Part shown: in pieces, positions 23,910-31,865 of the stretch
Layout of the letters: the number at the start of each line of letters is the position of its first letter
Numbering within the stretch: position 1 is the first letter of the stretch
From: an uncultured Prevotella sp.
Lineage (GTDB): Bacteria > Bacteroidota > Bacteroidia > Bacteroidales > Bacteroidaceae
DNA: 46,319 bases
Assembly (NCBI GenBank): GCA_905235325.1
Contig: CAJOLE010000011.1
Span: 1 to 46,319 of the forward strand
Reading direction: 5' to 3'
The notes under the pieces: model-generated
The model's input: the letters and a program-made list of their open reading frames with translations, nothing else
Told to the model about the DNA's origin: nothing
Database searches by the model: none
Position numbers and translations under genes: made by a program

Positions 23910-26900
23910 TTATTTGATGACTACTTTCTCGCTGTTGTGGATGTAAACGCCAGGCAGACTGGGACGCTTGTTCAGCTTGATGCCACTGAGCGTGTACCAA
24001 CCGTTGGCACCCTCGCCGACAGCATTGGTGAAGCTGATGGCCGTGGGCTGGGATGGTGTGCCCATAGCTGCGTCGGCGTGGAAGCCGATTTTGCTGTTGG
24101 TGGTGGCAATCACGTCGTCGTCGCGTTCCAGCGTGAAGGACAGACGGGAATCACCTGTGTCAGCAGTGTCGCCGACGCTGAGGTAGAACACTCCCTGTCC
24201 GTCGGCCTCGGCAATGCCGCATACGTCGGCACCACGGTAGGCCGTCAGGCGGTCGCCGGGCTGCACCTCCACTCCGTCGGCCATGGCCACGATGGTCATG
24301 CTCGTGCCGCTGGTGTTCTCGAAAGCAAGCTTCCGCGACGAGGAGCCGCCGTAGATAGAGCCTGGCAAGTACTCGGGATAGTAGAAACTAATCTCGCTGT
24401 CGGCCTGGCGCTTCAGCATATATCCTTCGCCCACGCGGAGGAACCTCAGCGTACCCTTCCACTGCTTGTTGCCCTGGGCGTCGATGGAGAGTACGGCAAA
24501 CTCGTCCTGACTCTTGATGATGTCGCCGTTGGAGCCGTTTTCGGCATATATCGACATGGCCGTGCTGAGGGGCAGGTTAAGCGTCGAGACGTAGCCGATG
24601 CGGTTCCAGCCCTTGCGGACGGTAATCTTCACGTCGTTCATAGAACCTGCTATGTAGGCCTGTTTGTCGCTGTTGGAGAAGAAGCGGTACATCATGCGCG
24701 GGTCGATGCTGACCACCCTATCGGCGTAGTCCCACTGATGAATGATGCCTGTACTGTCTACGACGCTCTTGTAGTTAATCAGTATCGGAGAACCGTCGGA
24801 GGCCGTAGTCTCCAGACCGTCGCCAACCTCCCATCTGGTGGCCTTGCCCATGAGGTTCTGTATCTTGTCAGCCTCCGGGGTGACGTTGAACGACACCCAG
24901 TTCCAGCCACGCTTCAGTGGGATGACCTGCACCACGTCGCCAGCGGCTCCGAACATCTGGGGTTCGGTGGTACTGCCGAGGACAGTGTCTTTCTTGAAGG
25001 TCAGCTGCCCGTCGCCGCCGACAGGCTGCACCTTGTGGATGGTGCCAGTCGAAGCGTCGTAGAACTCGAAGAAGAGTGGCGTGGGTGCGAGGCTGGGGTT
25101 GTAGATATTCAGATAGGCCAGCCAGTCGTTGCCGATGCCCATTGGGTCGTTGTCGAGATGTGCCACGCCCAGCAGTCGGTGCTCGCCGTCGAAGGCGGCC
25201 AGCATGTCGCCGCGGTCGTGAGCAACTTCGTCGCTGATGCTCACCTGGCCGATGATGCTCATGGTGAGGTTGCCTTTCAGCAGCTCGTCATCGACCGCCC
25301 AGTCGGGAGACATTCCGCGCACCTTGATGAACAGCGGCAGCGGCTCGCTCATGGCATCCTCGCCAGAGAGACTGATGACCTCGTCGTAGTCGCCAATGTT
25401 GGTGTAGGGCGAGATGGTGAAGGTGATGGTCTGCTCGCTGAGTGGGCCTACCACGCCGCTATACTGCGAGGCGGTAATCCACACGGGCAGTCCCTCGAGG
25501 GTGAAGCGCTTGGTCTTGCCGCTCTTGTTCTCCACCACGGCCTCGAAGGTGGACTCGTCGCCGTAGTGAGTCTCAAAGCTCAGCTGCTTGCTCTTCCAGC
25601 GCAGCGGGTTCCGATAGACGTAGAAGTCCATGGTGACGGGCGATGACATCGCGTTGCCGTTCAGGTCGGTGACATCCTTCACGGTCACCAGCACGTTGGT
25701 CTTCTCAATCTTGTAGTCGGGCATGTCGAGGTTTATGTACAGTTCGTTGTCCTTGGACACGAAGCTGTAGGGGATATTCTCCAGGGCCACCATACCACGC
25801 ATCGGGGCATATTGGTTCTTGTCGGCCAGTCGCTCTATCACGTCCTGAGCCACCAGTGTGTCGCGCTGAGTGGTCAGCTCGCCGGTAGTCATGTCGCGAT
25901 AGCGCTTCAGGCTGATACCCGTGGGCACAAGTTCTTGCAAATTATTCATCTGCAACTCGTTGCGACTGAAGCTCAGGTAAGCCAGCAGACCCAGCTCTTC
26001 GCCCGTGAGGGTCATGGAGGCCGTGGCCTTGATCATGTTCTCGGGCAGAGCCATCTCGTACATGGCAATCTCGTCGATGTAGCCGGTGACGGGTCGCTCC
26101 ACGGTGCGACTGTCAATCATGGTGACACCGGCAGCCAGGCGATTGCCCGCGATGCCGCCCAAAGTATCGACGGCAAACGTCTTCTTCAGTGACTGGTCCA
26201 CATAGAGGTTACCCACGTTGCGCGAACGGTTCACGCTGAGAGCCACGTGGTGCCAGTTTCCGTCGTTGACCTTGGTGGTGGTGAGGATGTCGCGACCACC
26301 GATGTGAAGGTCGAACATTCCCTGATGAACGCCGAAGTTGAAGTGGTTGGTGGCGTCGGGCTCGGTCTCGGCCTTACCGTTGGCCAGCAGTGTGCCCTCC
26401 TCGTCGTCGGTGCGGAACCAGAAGGTCATCGTATAGTCCTGATAGCTGGTGCGGCTGAACTTCTGGGGGTCAATGCGGAAGCCCTCCTGACCGTCGAGGC
26501 GCATACCGATGCCGTCGGGCACGTTCCAGGCCGAACCGCCCAGATAGAGGTCGCCGCCGCTGCTGACGCGGTTGTAGCTGTAGAGACCCTGGCCCTCGTT
26601 CAGCGGGAAGTTGTCGAGCAGGCCCAGCTCGTAGCCCGTGAGCCGCTTCTGCCCATATTCGCTTATCTCGGCTGGTGTCAAGGCGCGGTTCCACAGACGG
26701 AACTCCAGCATTTCGCCTTCATAGTTGTAAACCATATCCAGACCTCCTGGACGGTCGGCGCCCAGCACATAATCGCCGTCGCCGTAGTATAAGCCGTTGT
26801 AAGTGTCGCTGCACACCTCTTGTGAGCCGTCGTACATTCTGATATACGTCTTCTGGTTCTCAAGGTCAGCCTCGAACACAAACACTAATTGATGCAGGCT

Positions 26901-29900
26901 CTTGAAGTCGATGACTTTGTTGGAGAAGACTGAATGATTGTTGATTGCCGCCATCAGCTTGTTGTCATCGGACACTCCCACTTCCAGGCGGTTGCTGCTG
27001 TTGCCGTGGCTGAACAGCACCATCATGCGATTGCCTCCCTGGTCGGGTTTGACCATCATGTCGATGGTGAACGACTTGCAGCTCAGGTTGCGCGGCGAGA
27101 GCGAGGCGGCGGCAGTGGTGCCGTTGAAGCGCAGGTCGGTGCTCAGGGCGATGTTGCTCGAGTTGGTCTGTCCCAGCACCTGGAAGTTGTTCAGGCCGCG
27201 CAGGTAGTTGCCGGCGATGGGCTCCGAGAAGCGCAGCAGGATGTCCTCGCCGATGTCGAGTATGCCGTCCTCGGGCTTGGGCGTGCCGAAGAGCTGCGGA
27301 CGACGCGTGTCCTTGATGCCCGTCAGGATGTTCGACGAGCGTGTGAGGAATCCGCTTCCGTAGCGGCAGTAGTTCACGGCCCGCAGGTCGTACTGCTGCT
27401 CTATCGGGTCAGCCTCGCCCCAGAAGGTGGCCATGATATGGCCGTCGTCGGTGATGAGCTTGCGTTCGCCCGTGGCCTTCGCCATCAGGCTGTCGCTGTC
27501 ATAGTAGGAACATACGTTCACCCATTCCTTGTCACCCTGCGTGGAGAGCTTGTATTGCAACTCGATGTGGTCGAAGTTGGGGTAGTTCACGTCGAAGCCG
27601 TCGATGCGCACGGGCATATAGTACTGCTGCCGCGCTGCGTCGAACTGCGACTCGGTGTTCACCACCCACTTGTCGCCCGGCAGCGAAATTTCCACCTTGC
27701 CCGCCATGGGCACGAAGTGAGCCGAGAGGTCGCAGCTCCATGTACGACTAATGTCGTTCGGAGCCTTGACGCAAAGGCTGAGATTGTCGTAGTCGTAACC
27801 GGCACCGGGATACACTTCAACCACCTTTGTGCTGACCACATCCGGCGTGAGGTAGATGTCGAGGTCGTCGATGAGGGGGTGCCCATCGACATATATCTTG
27901 GCACCATTGGGATTCGACGATGGGTCAAGGAAGAGTCTGAACGGCAGCGTCTGCGTGGCCTGTGCCGGAGTCTCGCTCTCGTTGGCCACATGGATGACGA
28001 AGCGGGCAGGCTCGTCGTAAGGCACGTTGCTCACCGATGCCTGGTCAACCCAGATGCGCGGGCGGTCAATCTCCAGGGTCTTCGCGTCGAGGATGGTGCC
28101 TGGTGCGAAGTATTTCGTGCGACGCTCGTCCTCGTAGGGCTGGCAGGTGGCGCCGCCACGGGTGCGATAGACGAAGCTGCGATACTGTGCGGGGGAGTCG
28201 CCAATGTAGGAGCACAGACCGTTGAGCGTGCCCTGAGGGCCAAAGTCTTCCCAGTTTTCGCCACCGCGCCTGAGGTAACGATAGTTATAGTCGCTGACAT
28301 ATTGGAAGAAGTATTCCTGAGCTTCCTCCCTGTTCTTGGCCAGCCCCGTTTCCAGCAGGGAGTCAACCCTTGCGTCCAGGTCTTCCTTATCCATCCTTGT
28401 GCGATAGACATCAACCAGCAAATTGGAACCGCCTTTCGGCTTAAGGGTAAAGCTAATGGACTTCGAAGTGGTACTGCTCTCGCCGAAGTTGTAGTTGTAG
28501 TCGAGAGAAACCACGGGGGTTATTGACATGGTCATGCCAGCACCGCTTTGTTCAATAGTAATCTCTTTCGACTTACCACCTTCGCCCTCAGCTCTTTCCT
28601 GGGGATTCCCGATATTAGGTCCGGGTCCGACTCCGAGACTGCCGAACGAGAAGGATTGCAAGGCAGAATTGATGAAAGGCACCTGCCAGTAGCGGCTCTC
28701 GTCGGCACTCGCTCCGAACGACTCGGTGTAGGTGACGCTGGCGCGTCCGTCCACTTCGTAGGTCTTCACCAGATCCGTGGCCAGCAGCTTGTCTTTCTCG
28801 TTCGTGCCGAGCATCACAATCCATGCCCGTATGCGGTCATTGATGGCAGCTATGGAGTCGCCATAAAAGCCGTCGTCGGGATCAATTTGTTTGTAGTGAT
28901 CTTCCACGCCGAAGTATTCATTATCCTGAGGCACAAGGCTGACATACACGGGGCAGCCTTTCTGCTTGGCCACCTCGAGGGCCGTCACGTCGCTGGTGCC
29001 CATGGGCAGGATGAGCGTGTTGCGCTGTAGGATGAGTTCTGGAATGAGTTCCTTTTCGATGTACTTCTGTGAATGGGCGAAGGTGCTCTTCAGTTCCGAC
29101 CTGACTTTCATCACCTCGTCGCGTATGAGATAGACGGGATTGCCTTTGCTGTCCTTACCCTGTGCCAGCAGCTTCATCGTGCCTTGGGGCACTTTGAAGT
29201 CACTGCCGTCAATCGTGAAGGTGCCGCCAGCCTGCGTGGTCATCAGTTTGTAGGTGTCCTCATCGACGGCTCTCACTGCAATACCATCCTCCACGACGGC
29301 GTTTCTCACCATGCCGATGAACACGTCGGCATCGCGGCCAACATGATTTACGCTTGAGGAAGTGCTGATGCGCTCCTTGGTCTCGAAGGTGTAGCCGTAC
29401 TGCCAGCGGTTGTAGTAAATGCTGACAAACGAGAAGTTGACCAAGTTGGTTGTCTTCACCGACGTGTTGTTGCCCAGCGTCTGCCCTGAGCCCTCACCTG
29501 CCCAGACACCTTTCCACATACTCATGCCGCCTTTTGTCATGCCGATTTTGAGATCGAATCCCGCTTTTGCTTTCACGTCCTGCGTAAAGGTGTAATTGAG
29601 CTTCGTGCCGCTCTCGATATAGGCACTGGATTCCGACCCTGGCGGGTCGCGAAGAATGTCGATTAGGACGGGGTTGCATTCGCTCACCACGCGGTTGCCT
29701 TGGCCCACGGCCTTGGCGGCCATCACATAGCCTCTGATGGGCTCGCCCGCCATGGGCAGCACGTCGTAGAACGTGCCGTCGTACTCCAAGGTCATGGTCA
29801 GCGTCTTCAGGGCCAGGTCGTTTTCTTCCGTGAAGGTCAGGTTCTGCGGCACAAAGCGATAGAAGCCTTCGCCTTCGTCGTCGAGTTCTACAGTCTGACT

Positions 29901-31865
29901 CTCATCGGTGTCGATGAGGGAGTTCTGGATGTGTACCTTGCCACCGGAGAGGTGGACTATGTCGGGAACTCCCTTTTCCAGATTGTTGTTCTTGTAGTAT
30001 TGTTCTACGGCGGCAAGTGACATGATGATTGAACTGCCAGCCATGAACACGGGATGGCCGAAGCTGTAGCCCGAATCCTTGTTCCACAGTTCAATGCTGG
30101 CCTCCTTGCCCGTATTGTCCAGGTAGGTATATGCCTTGATGCCCATGAACTCCTCACCCGTCATGTTGAACTGGCTGACGGCGACCGTAGGCATGGAATG
30201 GTAAATGCGTGAGTAGGTGACGGTGTCCTTGTTGATGTAGTCGCTCAAGTCGAGCGTCTCGCCCACCATGCCGGCCTGGAACAGGGTGGGGTATCCCTCG
30301 GCATAGATTTCCGTTACCTTATACTTTACGGGCAGCATGGGTACGCAGTATTCGCCCGTCACGGGGCTGGGCTTGATGACCAGCCGGTGGCGATAGGTGT
30401 CCATGTGGCAGCTGTCTAACCTGTTGAGGCCGAAGTGGAAGTCCTGATGACGTTCGGTGATGCTGGCATTCAGCTGGTCGCGCACCAGATAGGAGGCGTT
30501 GTCGCCCTCGAGCTGCATGACGATGGTCAGCGAGTCGCCCAGGTTGTTCACCGATGCCAGTTCGCCCAGGGGCTTGCTGCCCTGCACGTCGCCACCCACC
30601 ACGCGGCCTCTCATGGTGATGGTGGTCTTGTCCCAGAACACATATTCGAATATGCCCTTCTGCCAGCTGACATCCTTGTTGCCGTCCTCGTCGAGGAAGT
30701 AGCCCTCGTCGGCAAACACATGGCCGTCCTTCATCACGCGGATGGTGTGGTCGCCCTGCGGTATGCTGATGCTGAAGCGTCCCTGCGAGTCGGTGGTGAT
30801 GGGTTTGCCCGAGCCGTTGTTCACTACCATGCCGTCGCGCTCGAACTGGGCGCCGACGACGGGCACGCTCGTTCCTTCATACATCACGTAGCCCTCGAAC
30901 AGGTGGTAGCTCTTTTGTATCAGCACGGCATTGTTCACAAGGTTAATGTCCTCGTCGAAGTTGGCCGTGAAGTCCGTGAAGCTGCCCTGGTTGCCAGCCT
31001 GCGCGACAGTGATGATGTAGCTGCCGGCCTTCAGGTAGGGCAGGTCGCCGATTTCGAAGAAGCCTGTCTCGTCGGTCACGTCAGTGCCTTTGCGCCCGTT
31101 TTCGGAGTCGTAGGGCGTGGCCGTCACGGTGACGCCGCTCATGGCCGTCCCGTCGGGCAGTCTGACGTAGCCGCGCACCATGCCTGTAGGCTTACAGAAG
31201 CCTTCGATGCTCTCGATACTTACGTGCCTGCCTTCACATTCGTTGACACCCTCCACCGTGTAAACGTAAACATGCTGCGGGCGGGGGGTCTTGTCGATAT
31301 AGACATTCAGGTTGTAAGACTCTTCCAGCACTTCCTCTTCGTCGGTGGCCTTGTCGCGCCTGCTGATGCGGTAGTAGTCGCCCTGACCGCTTGCCCACCA
31401 CGTCAGCGTTACCGTCGATTGGTTAGTAGTGGCCTGCAGACTGTCTATCTGCACGTTGTTGTCGAACTCGTAGCGGCGTTCCGTCTCGTCAGTCTCGGTC
31501 TTCGTCACAGTGGTGCCTATGGAGTCCAGGGGCATCAGCTTGGAGCCGGCCTGCTCCACGACGAGGCGGAAGTCATGGTCAACGCACGAGGTCAACAGTT
31601 CATGGCTTATCAGTCTGGCGTTCTTCTCGTCGTCGGTCAGATCGTGGCGTTCAGAGGAGTGGACATCGCCTCCTACCGACTTGTCGGTGATGAGCACTAT
31701 CTTCGCACTCCTGTCCGACTGAAGCGTGGCGTGCTCGCTGCTTTCTGATGCCTTCATGACGGGTACTGGTATATCGCCGTAGAGCATCCACTGACTCTCG
31801 CCTATTGCCTTCCGCAAGCCCCTCCCTTCGGGAGGGGTTGGGGTGGGTTGCGTTGCCTTCCGCAA
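23910..31865 (-). CDS. Giant secreted surface protein, 3' part (LamG, regulatory-like and Ig-like domains)
   Basis: An open frame of 2651 codons whose 5' end has only a TTG and no signal peptide, so it is read as the continuation of the gene starting at 34689 in another frame. Visible domains (rough residues) are: Fn3-like 105-215; carboxypeptidase-regulatory-like 228-370 (GMVRGYVRLPDGTAMSGV, GFFEIGDLP); SbsA-type Ig-like about 1522-1560 (GILDIGEDILLRFSEPI); LamG/concanavalin-like 1580-1735 and 1785-1945 (GNWHHVALSVN); two copies of the domain shared with the downstream lipoprotein; and a C-terminal WYTLSGIKLNKRPSLPGVYI tail resembling type IX-type sorting ends. It is probably an adhesin or large surface or glycan-binding protein. 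The true N-terminus of this part is at about residue 20 (GESQWMLYGD). Confidence 0.8.
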   Translation of the reverse strand: MRKATQPTPTPPEGRGLRKAIGESQWMLYGDIPVPVMKASESSEHATLQSDRSAKIVLITDKSVGGDVHSSERHDLTDDEKNARLISHELLTSCVDHDFRLVVEQAGSKLMPLDSIGTTVTKTETDETERRYEFDNNVQIDSLQATTNQSTVTLTWWASGQGDYYRISRRDKATDEEEVLEESYNLNVYIDKTPRPQHVYVYTVEGVNECEGRHVSIESIEGFCKPTGMVRGYVRLPDGTAMSGVTVTATPYDSENGRKGTDVTDETGFFEIGDLPYLKAGSYIITVAQAGNQGSFTDFTANFDEDINLVNNAVLIQKSYHLFEGYVMYEGTSVPVVGAQFERDGMVVNNGSGKPITTDSQGRFSISIPQGDHTIRVMKDGHVFADEGYFLDEDGNKDVSWQKGIFEYVFWDKTTITMRGRVVGGDVQGSKPLGELASVNNLGDSLTIVMQLEGDNASYLVRDQLNASITERHQDFHFGLNRLDSCHMDTYRHRLVIKPSPVTGEYCVPMLPVKYKVTEIYAEGYPTLFQAGMVGETLDLSDYINKDTVTYSRIYHSMPTVAVSQFNMTGEEFMGIKAYTYLDNTGKEASIELWNKDSGYSFGHPVFMAGSSIIMSLAAVEQYYKNNNLEKGVPDIVHLSGGKVHIQNSLIDTDESQTVELDDEGEGFYRFVPQNLTFTEENDLALKTLTMTLEYDGTFYDVLPMAGEPIRGYVMAAKAVGQGNRVVSECNPVLIDILRDPPGSESSAYIESGTKLNYTFTQDVKAKAGFDLKIGMTKGGMSMWKGVWAGEGSGQTLGNNTSVKTTNLVNFSFVSIYYNRWQYGYTFETKERISTSSSVNHVGRDADVFIGMVRNAVVEDGIAVRAVDEDTYKLMTTQAGGTFTIDGSDFKVPQGTMKLLAQGKDSKGNPVYLIRDEVMKVRSELKSTFAHSQKYIEKELIPELILQRNTLILPMGTSDVTALEVAKQKGCPVYVSLVPQDNEYFGVEDHYKQIDPDDGFYGDSIAAINDRIRAWIVMLGTNEKDKLLATDLVKTYEVDGRASVTYTESFGASADESRYWQVPFINSALQSFSFGSLGVGPGPNIGNPQERAEGEGGKSKEITIEQSGAGMTMSITPVVSLDYNYNFGESSTTSKSISFTLKPKGGSNLLVDVYRTRMDKEDLDARVDSLLETGLAKNREEAQEYFFQYVSDYNYRYLRRGGENWEDFGPQGTLNGLCSYIGDSPAQYRSFVYRTRGGATCQPYEDERRTKYFAPGTILDAKTLEIDRPRIWVDQASVSNVPYDEPARFVIHVANESETPAQATQTLPFRLFLDPSSNPNGAKIYVDGHPLIDDLDIYLTPDVVSTKVVEVYPGAGYDYDNLSLCVKAPNDISRTWSCDLSAHFVPMAGKVEISLPGDKWVVNTESQFDAARQQYYMPVRIDGFDVNYPNFDHIELQYKLSTQGDKEWVNVCSYYDSDSLMAKATGERKLITDDGHIMATFWGEADPIEQQYDLRAVNYCRYGSGFLTRSSNILTGIKDTRRPQLFGTPKPEDGILDIGEDILLRFSEPIAGNYLRGLNNFQVLGQTNSSNIALSTDLRFNGTTAAASLSPRNLSCKSFTIDMMVKPDQGGNRMMVLFSHGNSSNRLEVGVSDDNKLMAAINNHSVFSNKVIDFKSLHQLVFVFEADLENQKTYIRMYDGSQEVCSDTYNGLYYGDGDYVLGADRPGGLDMVYNYEGEMLEFRLWNRALTPAEISEYGQKRLTGYELGLLDNFPLNEGQGLYSYNRVSSGGDLYLGGSAWNVPDGIGMRLDGQEGFRIDPQKFSRTSYQDYTMTFWFRTDDEEGTLLANGKAETEPDATNHFNFGVHQGMFDLHIGGRDILTTTKVNDGNWHHVALSVNRSRNVGNLYVDQSLKKTFAVDTLGGIAGNRLAAGVTMIDSRTVERPVTGYIDEIAMYEMALPENMIKATASMTLTGEELGLLAYLSFSRNELQMNNLQELVPTGISLKRYRDMTTGELTTQRDTLVAQDVIERLADKNQYAPMRGMVALENIPYSFVSKDNELYINLDMPDYKIEKTNVLVTVKDVTDLNGNAMSSPVTMDFYVYRNPLRWKSKQLSFETHYGDESTFEAVVENKSGKTKRFTLEGLPVWITASQYSGVVGPLSEQTITFTISPYTNIGDYDEVISLSGEDAMSEPLPLFIKVRGMSPDWAVDDELLKGNLTMSIIGQVSISDEVAHDRGDMLAAFDGEHRLLGVAHLDNDPMGIGNDWLAYLNIYNPSLAPTPLFFEFYDASTGTIHKVQPVGGDGQLTFKKDTVLGSTTEPQMFGAAGDVVQVIPLKRGWNWVSFNVTPEADKIQNLMGKATRWEVGDGLETTASDGSPILINYKSVVDSTGIIHQWDYADRVVSIDPRMMYRFFSNSDKQAYIAGSMNDVKITVRKGWNRIGYVSTLNLPLSTAMSIYAENGSNGDIIKSQDEFAVLSIDAQGNKQWKGTLRFLRVGEGYMLKRQADSEISFYYPEYLPGSIYGGSSSRKLAFENTSGTSMTIVAMADGVEVQPGDRLTAYRGADVCGIAEADGQGVFYLSVGDTADTGDSRLSFTLERDDDVIATTNSKIGFHADAAMGTPSQPTAISFTNAVGEGANGWYTLSGIKLNKRPSLPGVYIHNSEKVVIK

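Noticed and set aside
26934..28526. A 530-codon plus-strand frame opposite the giant surface gene (similar: 23901-25646, 30435-31748)
   Set aside because: Antisense shadows caused by high GC; no recognisable domains, and the minus strand encodes LamG and other clear domains.
23910..31865. Second half of the surface gene as an independent gene with start in the repeat
   Set aside because: Start is TTG in a palindromic repeat, no signal peptide, and the upstream frame supplies exactly what is missing.
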